Source: Acetobacter sacchari (lineage in GTDB: Bacteria > Pseudomonadota > Alphaproteobacteria > Acetobacterales > Acetobacteraceae). Taken from it: a stretch of DNA of 44,883 nt. Where the stretch lies: contig NZ_JAFVMF010000027.1 in NCBI RefSeq assembly GCF_017377715.1, positions 1 through 44,883 of the forward strand, written 5' to 3'. The notes beneath the pieces are model-generated. The model saw only the letters and a program-made list of their open reading frames with translations. It was not told the DNA's origin and did not search any database. The position numbers were made by a program, and so were the translations under genes. Positions 1-8,831 of this stretch are shown in pieces (within the stretch, counting starts at the first letter, position 1; the number at the start of each line of letters is the position of its first letter).

Positions 1-9
1 CGTCCACAT
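1..9 (-). CDS. transposase, first three codons only (partial)
   Basis: Three codons, ATG TGG ACG, sit 42 bases inside the insertion-sequence terminus and run off the left edge of the window. They are read as the transposase start because of their position in the element and the MWT beginning. Nothing more of the protein is visible, so the call rests on the context. Confidence 0.35.
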
Positions 10-51
10 CCAGAGCTTGAATCACATCAGACCGATTTTCCAAACAGGCTC
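1..51 (-). mobile_element. IS5-family (IS1031-like) insertion sequence, 5' terminus
   Basis: Read on the minus strand, position 51 begins an 18-base terminus GAGCCTGTTTGGAAAATC. The terminus at the right edge of the window matches it at 17 of 18 positions. After a short leader, ATG TGG ACG (MWT) lies at bases 9-7, 6-4 and 3-1. That is a plausible start for an IS5-family transposase, several of which in acetic acid bacteria begin MWT as far as I recall. The base triplet just outside the end is TGA (52-54), fitting the TNA target duplicated by the IS1031 subgroup. The rest of the element lies outside the window. Terminal similarity and target triplet are seen; the subgroup name is inferred. Confidence 0.7.
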
Positions 52-100
52 TGAGGACGTACGGTAATACGCCCTCACTGGTTGTTTAATAGTTACAAAT

Positions 101-2290
101 TTAATGCTTTACTGTGTCGCCGAGGGCGTCAGTCCAATTGGATCCGTTCCACCATACGGGAATGCCTTTAGTGGCAGATGAATTTGAGGTGGAGTAACAA
201 TCGGTGCAGTATTCCTGGTCGCCCACGGCTAAGCTGGATACAGGTAAAGTAGAGTAGGTCGCATTTCCAGCATTAATAGATCCGCTTGCTCGTATTGTCG
301 CGGTTACCGCGAAAATCCCGGAGCTTCCAGTTGTGGAATTAATATGTATTGCGCCGTCCGTGCCGCCGTAAAGTGAGCCTGTCTGTGTTCCTGCGGTATT
401 CGTGAACAGAAGTGACTTTCCGGATAGTATATTCGCGTCGGCGCTAAACTGAGCGCTGCCGGCGCCATTTATAGCGAAGCCGCAAATCTGGTACCCGCAT
501 AATGCGATACCGTTCGGGAAATTGCCGGGATTGAATTCCATATGTTCTTGTATGGTTCCATCCATGGATAATGTCGAACTGGCATGGCCATCGACCTGTA
601 CGCCGAGGTTTGTTGTGATATCGCTGTAATCATTAGTATTGGAGGCGTCATTTGTGTTGCGTGTGTTCCACAAAGTCACTCTCATATTGTGTGAATACGT
701 GGGAAACGCGGAGTCAGCATCCCATCCTGGGCGATTGGACTGGTCGAATTCGGCAATGACCGACTGTGAGCCTGCTGCGTAGGCAGGCCCACCATAGCCA
801 GCGGACGAAAAGGGGCGCGAGGAAATATTTGCCGAGTACCACTCACCTGCGATGTTGAGCATAGTTGCGTTGCCGCCGGCGAGATCCATGTCGTAGCTGT
901 CCGCTGTGGGCGAGGTGCTTCCGCTGTACGCGACGGTTATGCCGTGCATATATGCGGTGTTGCCTGTGGTGTCATTATTCCAGAGATCGTACTCGATACC
1001 TTCGCAGCTACGCACCTGGTTGTTGGCGTTGCCTGTGGGATAATTGATATCCCCAGGGGATGCGCTCGGAGTAGGACCGGGAAGCGAGCATATGACGTTT
1101 TCGCCAAATGCTTTTGTGTAGACTCCAAACATGATCGCTGGTGCTTGAAAGTTAGACCACACGGTATCCAGCGCGGGAGTAGAACCGTCTATAGTGCTTG
1201 TTCCGGGAATTTGATTGGTTGTCGAGGCGGATGCGTTGAAAATACGCCAGCCGTCGGTGCTGATTGCGGTTACGAGCCCTGCGGAGTTCGTCGTGTAGCC
1301 CGTGAGTTGGCCTGCATAGGTTTTGATATATCCGCTTGACGAGCCCAGTTCGTTGGTCATCATCCTCACATGCGGATGGCTGATAATCCAGGTGGACCAA
1401 GACGAGGGAAGCGGATTTGCGAAGGTGGCGCCGGTTGCGGTAAATGTTGGTGTATGTGTCAGCCCATCCGGAGCTGTGACCGTACTGCCGGTGGTGACGA
1501 AAACCGGAGAATTGGTCCCGGCGAACGTGTAGCGCGCCACGGCGTCGAAATTGTCGTATGACGCAATGCCGTTCGCTCCATCAGGTCCTACGCCAGCTTC
1601 TGAACCGCGCATGTTCTCAGATTGCATGAACACGCCATCAACTACGCCCATGTCGTCTGGGCCATAGGGAACGTTGTGTACAAAGAGCGGAACGCCGTCG
1701 AATTCCTGCGACCCGCCGAGACGCAGATGTGTGGGAGGGAGGTAATCGTCATAGATTGCTGTTCCTGACGAGTCCGTCCCCATTTGCCACCGTTGGTTGG
1801 CCGCTATTTTCGGGTTGGCGTACTGTGTGCCTGTTCCGGAGTTTATCGCCCATGTCAGAGCCGAATTCCATCCGATAGTCGAACTGACGGATGCAGCGGT
1901 TGAGGTCGTCGAGAGTGGCGCTGTCACGTTGCCAGAGGCGTCGAGAGTGGCGACGCCGCCTGTGGAACCCTTTTGGGACAACGGTATGGCCGCGTTGGCG
2001 CTGGCGTTTGCCTGCGTCGCCGTACTCTGGGCCGTGGCGACGGCAGCGGCTGCTTGAGATTCGGCCGTAACCAGACCACCGAGCGTCTGGCCCGTTCCGG
2101 CGATAAGTGCGCTGGCGTTGATGGACGTGACTTGTAATGTCGAGGCCGCGCGGGCGGCGTCTGCAGGGGAAAGAAGAAGCGGCAGTCCTATCAATGCGGG
2201 CGCGACCCGCATTGATAGCGCCGTGGATGTCGTGAGCTTCACAATGTATCGGTATCTGAAAGGGGGCATCTCGTCGTCCATGATGTGCAT
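101..2290 (-). CDS. secreted tail-spike/tail-fibre-like surface protein
   Basis: A 729-residue protein of unrecognised function. A GGAGG ribosome site lies 10 bases before the ATG at 2290. Residues 27-48 form a hydrophobic signal-like stretch ending ADAARAAS, so export is likely. Next comes an Ala/Thr/Gln-rich helical segment (about 60-105). It is followed by a phrase with GGVATLDASGNVTAP, which resembles linkers of phage tail-fibre and tail-spike proteins. A long Gly/Ser/Thr/Asn-rich middle has no motif I know. The C-terminal 45 residues carry a CTDC pair and a WWNGSNWTDALGD ending, resembling the caps of phage spike proteins. There is no tail, portal or integrase gene beside it. It ends about 50 bases from the insertion sequence at the left edge. 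Adhesin, receptor-binding protein or phage remnant are all possible. Confidence 0.75.
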   Translation of the reverse strand: MHIMDDEMPPFRYRYIVKLTTSTALSMRVAPALIGLPLLLSPADAARAASTLQVTSINASALIAGTGQTLGGLVTAESQAAAAVATAQSTATQANASANAAIPLSQKGSTGGVATLDASGNVTAPLSTTSTAASVSSTIGWNSALTWAINSGTGTQYANPKIAANQRWQMGTDSSGTAIYDDYLPPTHLRLGGSQEFDGVPLFVHNVPYGPDDMGVVDGVFMQSENMRGSEAGVGPDGANGIASYDNFDAVARYTFAGTNSPVFVTTGSTVTAPDGLTHTPTFTATGATFANPLPSSWSTWIISHPHVRMMTNELGSSSGYIKTYAGQLTGYTTNSAGLVTAISTDGWRIFNASASTTNQIPGTSTIDGSTPALDTVWSNFQAPAIMFGVYTKAFGENVICSLPGPTPSASPGDINYPTGNANNQVRSCEGIEYDLWNNDTTGNTAYMHGITVAYSGSTSPTADSYDMDLAGGNATMLNIAGEWYSANISSRPFSSAGYGGPAYAAGSQSVIAEFDQSNRPGWDADSAFPTYSHNMRVTLWNTRNTNDASNTNDYSDITTNLGVQVDGHASSTLSMDGTIQEHMEFNPGNFPNGIALCGYQICGFAINGAGSAQFSADANILSGKSLLFTNTAGTQTGSLYGGTDGAIHINSTTGSSGIFAVTATIRASGSINAGNATYSTLPVSSLAVGDQEYCTDCYSTSNSSATKGIPVWWNGSNWTDALGDTVKH

Positions 2291-2547
2291 TTCGGCATCA
2301 CCTCCGGGACGTGCGGAAGGAGATCGCGAAACGGCAAAATCATACGCGTCCCGTCATCAGGCCCGGGGAACGACGGTGGACCACAGGGCGGGGCGGCAGA
2401 GCGCTTAGGTCGGCTATGCCTGTCGCGCGCCCCGGGCCGACGCAACGCGGCTTTTGGCCTCAGGGCTTTTCTCGGCGGCGCGGAGAGGCTATCCGCCCCT
2501 AGACACAGAACGAGGCCCGCGCGGGTCCACAGGCAAGCGAGGTCATA

Positions 2548-3621
2548 ATGAGCGACGACGTAGACACACTTCGTCAGGAATGTCTGGCTGCGCTTTCCGC
2601 TGCTTCGAACGTCCGGGACTGGGACGCGGTGCGCGTTGGCGTTCTGGGCAAGTCGGGCAGGTTGACCGAACTGCTCAAACAACTCGGCCGTATGGATCCG
2701 GAGGCGCGCAAAGCGGCTGGCGTGCGGCTGAACAAATTGCGCGACGAACTGGGCAAGGCAATCGAGGCCCGTGGGCGGGAAATCGAGACCGAGGCGCTGA
2801 ATGCGCGTCTGGCAGAGGAGCGCGTTGACGTCTCCCTGCCTGTTGGGTTGACCGAACGCGGCGGTGTCCACCCCGTCAGCCGCGCCATTGAAGAAATCAC
2901 CGCGATTTTTGGCGCGATGGGGTTTTCCGTCGCCGAAGGGCCGGAAATCGAGACCGACTGGCATAATTTCTCGGCGCTCAACACCCCGGCGCATCACGCC
3001 GCGCGCACCGATCAGGACACGTTCTACCTGCCGCCGTCTCCGGGCGGCCCGAACGTCGAGCGGGTTCTGCGCACCCAGACTTCGGGCGTGCAGATACGCA
3101 CGATGCTCGGACAGAAACCGCCGATACGCATCATCGCGCCCGGCCGCACCTATCGCGCGGATCACGACGCTACCCATTCGCCGATGTTCCATCAGTGCGA
3201 GGGGCTCGTTATCGATCGCGAGATTACGCTGGGGCACCTGAAGGGATGCCTGATCGAGTTTCTGCGCGTCTTCTTCGGCAAGCCCAATTTGCCGGTCCGT
3301 TTCAGGGCGTCCTATTTCCCGTTCACCGAGCCTTCGATGGAGGTCGATATCGGCTGGTCGCGCGCAACCGGCGAGATCGGCGAGGGAGAGGACTGGCTGG
3401 AAGTTCTCGGTTCCGGGATGGTCCATCCGCGCGTCCTCGCAAATTGCGGTCTCGACCCCAGCGAGTGGCAGGGGTTCGCCTTTGGCATGGGGGTCGAGCG
3501 TCTTGCCATGTTGAAGAACGGCATCCCGGATCTTCGATCGTTCTATGAAAGCGATGTGCGGTGGCTGCGCCATTACGGCGTCGATCCGCTGGCGCCGGCG
3601 ATGCTGCATGAGGGGTTCTGA
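2548..3621 (+). CDS. pheS: phenylalanyl-tRNA synthetase alpha subunit
   Basis: Charges tRNA-Phe with phenylalanine in the cytoplasm as an alpha2-beta2 enzyme with PheT; the alpha chain holds the catalytic site. The 357 residues have the usual N-terminal coiled-coil arm (about 1-90, rich in Arg, Glu and Leu). The class II catalytic core carries GPEIETDWHNFSALNTP (about 131), the FHQCEGL motif (about 213) and the motif 3 segment FGMGVERLAML (about 313). Length is normal for the family. An AGCGAGG ribosome site precedes the ATG. The stop is three bases before pheT, so the two are co-transcribed. I see no Phe-rich leader peptide or T-box in the 257 bases upstream. Confidence 0.97.
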   Translation: MSDDVDTLRQECLAALSAASNVRDWDAVRVGVLGKSGRLTELLKQLGRMDPEARKAAGVRLNKLRDELGKAIEARGREIETEALNARLAEERVDVSLPVGLTERGGVHPVSRAIEEITAIFGAMGFSVAEGPEIETDWHNFSALNTPAHHAARTDQDTFYLPPSPGGPNVERVLRTQTSGVQIRTMLGQKPPIRIIAPGRTYRADHDATHSPMFHQCEGLVIDREITLGHLKGCLIEFLRVFFGKPNLPVRFRASYFPFTEPSMEVDIGWSRATGEIGEGEDWLEVLGSGMVHPRVLANCGLDPSEWQGFAFGMGVERLAMLKNGIPDLRSFYESDVRWLRHYGVDPLAPAMLHEGF

Positions 3622-3624
3622 TCG

Positions 3625-6087
3625 ATGAAATTCACGCTCTCATGGCTGCGCGACCACCTGGACACGCGCGCCTCTGTCGACGAGCTCTGTTTGGCGCTTA
3701 ACCGGATTGGCCTTGAGGTCGAGTCAGTCGAGCAACTTGGCGCGGCTTTGGCGCCGTTCCGCACGGCCCGCATCCTTCAGGCCGTTCAGCATCCCAATGC
3801 GGATCGTCTTCGCGTGTGTCAGGTCGACGCTGGTCCCGGCATCGGGGAGGTGCAGGTCGTTTGCGGCGCGCCGAATGCGCGCGAGGGGATATCTGTCATC
3901 TTCGCGCCTCCTGGCGCTTACGTCCCGGGCCTCGACATCACCATCAAGGCTGGCAAGATTCGCGGCGAGACCAGCAACGGCATGCTGTGTTCGCTGCGGG
4001 AGCTTGGTCTGGGCGAGGACACGGACGGCATCGCGGAGCTGCCTGCGGATACGCTGCCGGGCCAGTCCTATGCGGATTTCGCCAACCTGGACGACACAGT
4101 GATTGAGATCGCCGTGACGCCAAACCGTGGCGACGCGCTCTCCGTCCATGGCGTCGCCCGGGATCTCGCCGCGGCTGGCGTCGGGACGCTCAAGACGTTT
4201 CTCGCGGAGACGGTTGAGGGCGTTTTCGCATCTCCCGTCGAATGGGCGATCAGCTATCCCGAAGCATGCCCGTGGGTGCTGGGGCGGACCGTTCGTGGCG
4301 TCAAAAATGGCCCCAGCCCGGATTGGCTGCGCGAGAAGCTTGAGGCGATCGGCCTGCGATCCATTTCGCGTCTGGTGGACGTCACGAATTTGCTGTCGAT
4401 CGACCTCGGTCGGCCGTTGCATGTCTTCGACGTGAACCGCATCAAGGGCGGCGTGCTGACGGTTTGCCGGGGCGGTGGAGAAACGATCCGCGCGCTTGAT
4501 GGACGCGACTATATCGTGAACTCCGATGACTGCGTGATCGCCGATGGCGCTGGCGTTCAGTCCATCGCGGGCATCATGGGCGGAGAGGCGACGGAAGTGA
4601 CCGACGCCACCACCGACGTCTTCATCGAATGCGCTATCTTCGATCCTGTGAAAATTGCACTGAGCGGACGGCGGCTAGGAATCCACTCCGACGCCCGTCA
4701 CCGTTTCGAACGTGGCGTCGATCAGGCGCTGCCGGTCGCGGCGCTGGAAGCGGCGACGCGCCTTGTCATTGACCTGTGTGGCGGCGAGGCGAGCGAGGTC
4801 GTATCGGCGGGTACTCAGCCCGAGTGGCGGCGAGAGGCCAGCTTGCGGTTCAGGCGCGTCGCCGAACTCGGCGGCCTCGCCGTGCCGCCTGATGAGTGCG
4901 TGACGATCCTTGGGCATCTGGGGTTCGAGACGTTGCGGCGCGATGAGGACAGCGTGACGGTCGCTGTTCCCTCTTGGCGCAACGACGTGGCGCAGCCGGT
5001 TCTGCTGGATCCCGATCCGGGCCTTTCAGCGGAACGACAGGCGGAGCTTGTCGCCAAAGTGGCAGCGATTGAGCCGGAATGCGACCTGATCGAGGAAATC
5101 CTGCGTATTAAAGGGCTGGAAAACGTCGCACCGGTCGCGTTGCCAGCGCTATCGCCAGTGCCTGCTGCAGCGATAAGCCCTGCTCTGGGCCGCGTGGCGC
5201 GCGCCCGCCGCGTTCTTGCGTCACGCGGGTTGATGGAGACCATCGGGTTTTCCTTCATCTCGCACGAAGAGGCGCTACGTTTTGGCGGTGCGCCTGAAAG
5301 CCTGCGTCTGCTTAACCCGATTGCAGCGGATCTGGACCAGATGCGGCCGTCTCCGCTGCCCGGACTTCTTTCGGCGGCGAAGCGCAACGCGGCGCGAGGG
5401 TGGCAGGACGTGGCTTTGTTCGAGATCGGCGGAGCGTTCGACGAGAACGGACAGGCGACGGTTGCGGCGGCGCTTCGGGCCGGTCGTACCTCTCGGACGC
5501 CCGGCGGCGGCGGCGCGCCGATGACTTTCGCGGAGGCCAAGGCGGACGCGATCGATCTCGCTCTCTCGCTCGGCGTCGCGGCGGAAGCGCTGACGACGAC
5601 GGCCGATGCGCCGTCCTATTACCATCCGGGTCGTTCCGGCGCGCTTCGCCTTGGTCCGAAGGCTGTGCTCGCCTGGTTCGGCGAGTTGCATCCGTCGGTG
5701 CTGAAGGAGGCGGGTGTCGACCTCCCCGTCACGGCCTGCGAGGTTTTCCTCGATCGCATCGCTGATCCGAAGCGTCGCCGCAAAAACGCACCTTCGCTGT
5801 CGCCGCTCCAGCCCGTTCGCCGTGACTTCGCTTTCCTTGCCGACAAGGAGACAGCCGTGGAGAGCGTTCTGCGCGCCGTACGCGGTGCAGAGCGGAACCT
5901 GATCGTGGGCGTGTCGCTTTTCGACGTCTATGAAGGGCCGAAAGTGCAGGAAGGATCGAAATCGGTTGGCGTCGAAGTGACGCTTCAGCCGCGTGACGCG
6001 AGCCTGACCGATGCGGATATCGAGGCTGTTGCGGCCCGGATCGTTGCGGCGGTCGCCAAGGCGACGGGCGCGACGCTTCGCTCCTGA
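3625..6087 (+). CDS. pheT: phenylalanyl-tRNA synthetase beta subunit
   Basis: The large subunit of the phenylalanyl-tRNA synthetase, which binds tRNA and edits tyrosine mischarged onto it. Of 820 residues, an EMAPII-like tRNA-binding domain is at about 40-150 (HPNADRLRVCQVD, then SNGMLCSLRELGL). The B3/B4 editing region and B5 domain follow, with VPSWRND at about 448. The C-terminal ferredoxin-fold anticodon-binding domain starts near 725 with PVRRDFAFL. About 29 residues (456-484) sit between VPSWRND and ECDLIEE, where the E. coli protein has only a short link. The start follows the pheS stop by three bases. A hairpin follows the stop. Confidence 0.97.
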   Translation: MKFTLSWLRDHLDTRASVDELCLALNRIGLEVESVEQLGAALAPFRTARILQAVQHPNADRLRVCQVDAGPGIGEVQVVCGAPNAREGISVIFAPPGAYVPGLDITIKAGKIRGETSNGMLCSLRELGLGEDTDGIAELPADTLPGQSYADFANLDDTVIEIAVTPNRGDALSVHGVARDLAAAGVGTLKTFLAETVEGVFASPVEWAISYPEACPWVLGRTVRGVKNGPSPDWLREKLEAIGLRSISRLVDVTNLLSIDLGRPLHVFDVNRIKGGVLTVCRGGGETIRALDGRDYIVNSDDCVIADGAGVQSIAGIMGGEATEVTDATTDVFIECAIFDPVKIALSGRRLGIHSDARHRFERGVDQALPVAALEAATRLVIDLCGGEASEVVSAGTQPEWRREASLRFRRVAELGGLAVPPDECVTILGHLGFETLRRDEDSVTVAVPSWRNDVAQPVLLDPDPGLSAERQAELVAKVAAIEPECDLIEEILRIKGLENVAPVALPALSPVPAAAISPALGRVARARRVLASRGLMETIGFSFISHEEALRFGGAPESLRLLNPIAADLDQMRPSPLPGLLSAAKRNAARGWQDVALFEIGGAFDENGQATVAAALRAGRTSRTPGGGGAPMTFAEAKADAIDLALSLGVAAEALTTTADAPSYYHPGRSGALRLGPKAVLAWFGELHPSVLKEAGVDLPVTACEVFLDRIADPKRRRKNAPSLSPLQPVRRDFAFLADKETAVESVLRAVRGAERNLIVGVSLFDVYEGPKVQEGSKSVGVEVTLQPRDASLTDADIEAVAARIVAAVAKATGATLRS

Positions 6088-6104
6088 GCCCAACTGTCCG
6101 CTCC

Positions 6105-6130
6105 CGCCCGCCATATTACATGGTCGGGCG
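6105..6130 (+). terminator. hairpin after pheT, possible terminator
   Basis: The ten bases CGCCCGCCAT pair with ATGG and CGGGCG across a five-base loop, with one bulged T at 6124. It lies 18 bases after the pheT stop and before hisZ. No clear run of T follows, so it may instead be an mRNA-stabilising or Rho-assisted structure. Confidence 0.4.
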
Positions 6131-6175
6131 TGCCTCGGGCATGACGTTTTCCTGATGCGGTGATATGACCCCGGC

Positions 6176-7324
6176 ATGACGTTCGATCCGCCCCTATCCC
6201 CGGCGCTGCTCCCCGCCGGGTTCGTCGATCTCCTGCCCCCTGACGCCGAGGCGGAAGCGGAGGGCACGGAGATTCTGCTCGCCGTGTTCGGCGGGCATGG
6301 ATACGAGCGGGTCGCGCCGCCCTTGCTGGAGTTCGAAGACTCTCTTCTGACGGCCTCAGGCGCGGCCGTGGCCGATCAGGCGTTTCGTCTGATGGACCCG
6401 GATACGCGGCGCATGATGGCGCTCCGACCCGACATTACCCCGCAGATCGCCCGCATCGCGGCCACGCGCCTCGATGGCGCTCCGCGCCCGCTTCGTCTTT
6501 CTTACGCTGGGCAGACGGTGGTTGTCGGTGGCGGCGTGGCGGGACAGAGCGAGCGCCAGATCGGGCAGGCCGGGATCGAGTTGATCGGTCCGGACAGCCC
6601 GGTGGCCGATGCAGAGGTCGTCTGCGTGGCGGCTGAGGCGCTTTCTCGACTTGGTGTGCCGGGGGTCTCTTTCGACCTCACGATGCCGCTTCTCGTGCCG
6701 TCGCTGATCGACGGACTTGGGTTGAGCGCAGCGGCGAGAACGACGCTGATGCATGCGCTTGATCGCAAGGATGCGGCCGCCGTGGCGCGTTACGCGGGAT
6801 CGGCCGCGAACACGCTCATCGCTCTGCTTAGCGCAGCAGGGGAAGCCGATCAGGCGCTTGCCGCTCTGGACGCAGCGTCGTTGCCTGCGGCGGCGCGGGC
6901 TTACAGCGAGCGTCTGAAAGCGTCTGTTGAAGCCGTTCGCGTGCGATCGCCGGAACTGCGCCTGACGGTGGATCCCGTGGAGTTTCGCGGGTGGAAATAC
7001 CACACCGGCGTTTGCGTCACGGTGTATGCAGCCGGTTCGCGCGAGGAATTGGGGCGCGGCGGGCGCTACCTGTGCAACGATAATGAGCCGGCTTGCGGTC
7101 TGACTTTTCGCCCTGGGGCGCTGTTTCGCGCTGCGCCGCGCAGAGCGAGGCCAGACCGTGTCTATCTTCCCTTCGGGACGGATTCCGCCTTCGCGCAGGC
7201 TGTGCGAAAAGGCGGACGCGTGACTGTAGCAGCTCTTGAGCCGCACGACCGTCCGGAAGAAGAGGCTCGGCGTCTATCCTGTTCTTATGTCGCGCGAGAC
7301 GGTAACCTGCTTCCGATCGCCTGA
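6176..7324 (+). CDS. hisZ: ATP phosphoribosyltransferase regulatory subunit
   Basis: A histidyl-tRNA synthetase paralogue that does not charge tRNA. It joins the short-form HisG to make an active, histidine-sensitive ATP phosphoribosyltransferase, the first step of histidine synthesis. The 382 residues begin with a class II synthetase core: LPAGFVDLLPPDAEAEAE near the N-terminus, then LMDPDTRRMMALRPDITPQI (about 82), the variant of motif 2 typical of HisZ. There is no C-terminal anticodon-binding domain, as expected for HisZ. It lies between pheT and purA on the same strand, with hisG elsewhere. HisS is the alternative, but the length and missing C-terminal domain argue against it. Confidence 0.9.
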   Translation: MTFDPPLSPALLPAGFVDLLPPDAEAEAEGTEILLAVFGGHGYERVAPPLLEFEDSLLTASGAAVADQAFRLMDPDTRRMMALRPDITPQIARIAATRLDGAPRPLRLSYAGQTVVVGGGVAGQSERQIGQAGIELIGPDSPVADAEVVCVAAEALSRLGVPGVSFDLTMPLLVPSLIDGLGLSAAARTTLMHALDRKDAAAVARYAGSAANTLIALLSAAGEADQALAALDAASLPAAARAYSERLKASVEAVRVRSPELRLTVDPVEFRGWKYHTGVCVTVYAAGSREELGRGGRYLCNDNEPACGLTFRPGALFRAAPRRARPDRVYLPFGTDSAFAQAVRKGGRVTVAALEPHDRPEEEARRLSCSYVARDGNLLPIA

Positions 7325-7437
7325 TCCCTTTCATTCAACCCTGTTGCGGCTGATCGTCGGCGTTTCTCCAGACGCTGGCGGCGCCGGTATCCACCCGGCC
7401 CTGAAGGGGCGGGAGCACATCTCGGAGAAACTGCGTC

Positions 7438-8727
7438 ATGTCCAATGTCACCGTCATCGGCGCCCAGTGGGGTGACGAAGGAAAAGGCAAGATCGTCGAT
7501 TGGCTGGCCAGCCGCGCCGATGTCGTCGTGCGCTTCCAGGGCGGTCACAACGCTGGCCATACGCTGGTCGTCGGGGATCAGGTCTACAAGCTGTCGCTGC
7601 TGCCGTCGGGGTTGGTGCGGGGCAAGATGGGCGTCATCGGCAACGGCGTCGTCGTCGATCCTGAAGCGCTGCTGACTGAAATCGACCGCGTGACGGCGCA
7701 GGGGCTGAACGTCACCCCGGAAACCCTGAAGATCGCAGAGAGCGCGCCGCTGATCCTGCCCGTACACGGTGCTCTCGATCGTGCGCGAGAGGCGGCTCGT
7801 GGTGATCGCAAGATCGGCACCACCGGGCGCGGGATCGGCCCTGCGTACGAAGACAAGGTTGCGCGCCGCGCGATCAGGCTTTGCGACCTGGCTGAACCTG
7901 AGACGCTGGACTGGAAGCTCGACGAGCTTTTGCTGCATCACAACACGCTTCTCGCAGGGCTGGGCGCCCCGACCTTTGAAAAGGCCGATTTGATCGCACA
8001 TCTTGAACGCCTCACGCCTCGGGTTCTGCCTTTCATGGCCCCGGTCGCGGATTTTCTTGAGAGCGAACGGAAGGCCGGCCGTCGGATCCTGTTCGAGGGC
8101 GCGCAGGCGGTCATGCTCGACGTCGATCACGGCACGTACCCGTTCGTCACTAGTTCGAACACGGTCGCCTCGAACGCCGGCACAGGCTCGGGAATGGGAC
8201 CGTCTGCGGCAGGTTTCGTGCTTGGCATCGCCAAGGCCTATACGACGCGCGTAGGCGAGGGGCCGTTCCCGAGTGAACTGCATGACGATGTCGGTCGTCG
8301 GCTCGGAGAGCGCGGACATGAATTCGGCACCGTGACAGGCCGTCCGCGTCGCTGCGGCTGGTTCGACGCCGTGCTTGTTCGTCATGCGGTTCGCGTTGGC
8401 GGGGTCGGCGGCCTTGCCCTGACAAAGCTGGACGTCCTAGACGGGCTGGAAGAAATTCGTGTTTGCGTCGGCTATGAACTGGACGGCGAAGTCATTAACC
8501 GCTTTCCGCCCGGCTCAGCAGCGCAGACGCGCATAAAGCCTGTCTATGAGACAATCGAAGGGTGGGCTGATTCGACGAAGGGCGCGCGGAGCTGGGTGGA
8601 TCTTCCGGCGCAGGCCGTGAAATATGTTCGTCGCATTGAGGAGTTGGTCGAGGCTCCGGTGACGTTGCTTTCAACCAGTCCTGAGCGCGACGACACGATT
8701 CTGGTGCGCGACCCGTTTGACGCATGA
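7438..8727 (+). CDS. purA: adenylosuccinate synthetase
   Basis: Joins IMP and aspartate with GTP to give adenylosuccinate, the first committed step to AMP. The 429 residues begin with the diagnostic GTP-binding loop [11 protein letters not shown] (residues 8-18), followed by [21 protein letters not shown] (about 128), the switch loop region with [11 protein letters not shown] (about 271) and a C-terminal GTP-site region are all present. Length is standard. The start ATG has a GGAG site 10 bases upstream. It is 113 bases after hisZ and on the same strand. Confidence 0.98.
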   Translation: MSNVTVIGAQWGDEGKGKIVDWLASRADVVVRFQGGHNAGHTLVVGDQVYKLSLLPSGLVRGKMGVIGNGVVVDPEALLTEIDRVTAQGLNVTPETLKIAESAPLILPVHGALDRAREAARGDRKIGTTGRGIGPAYEDKVARRAIRLCDLAEPETLDWKLDELLLHHNTLLAGLGAPTFEKADLIAHLERLTPRVLPFMAPVADFLESERKAGRRILFEGAQAVMLDVDHGTYPFVTSSNTVASNAGTGSGMGPSAAGFVLGIAKAYTTRVGEGPFPSELHDDVGRRLGERGHEFGTVTGRPRRCGWFDAVLVRHAVRVGGVGGLALTKLDVLDGLEEIRVCVGYELDGEVINRFPPGSAAQTRIKPVYETIEGWADSTKGARSWVDLPAQAVKYVRRIEELVEAPVTLLSTSPERDDTILVRDPFDA

Positions 8728-8831
8728 AGTAATGCGCGGGTGAACGCTGCGGTGTTCGCTCCGTAGCATAAGCACTCTGTTAAGATCGCCGCCGTACAGT
8801 TCGTCGCGTTGTTAAAGACGCGAAGGGCGGT

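Noticed and set aside
2291..2547. Possible attenuator or leader peptide controlling pheST
   Set aside because: Small frames here are not Phe-rich and no terminator/antiterminator pair with T-run could be drawn; only ordinary promoter function remains.
2239..3609. 456-codon minus-strand open frame opposite pheS
   Set aside because: Shadow of a GC-rich gene: Arg/His/Ala/Pro-rich, no motif, no ribosome site, and pheS is certain on the other strand.
5275..6267. 330-codon minus-strand frame opposite pheT and the hisZ start
   Set aside because: Arg-rich mirror frame with no domain; both plus-strand genes are well supported.
7285..8385. 366-codon minus-strand frame opposite purA
   Set aside because: Composition typical of an antisense GC-rich frame; purA has all family motifs.
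8728..8831. Weak hairpin after purA
   Set aside because: Only about four consecutive pairs around GAAC/GTTC with several mismatches; not convincing as a terminator.
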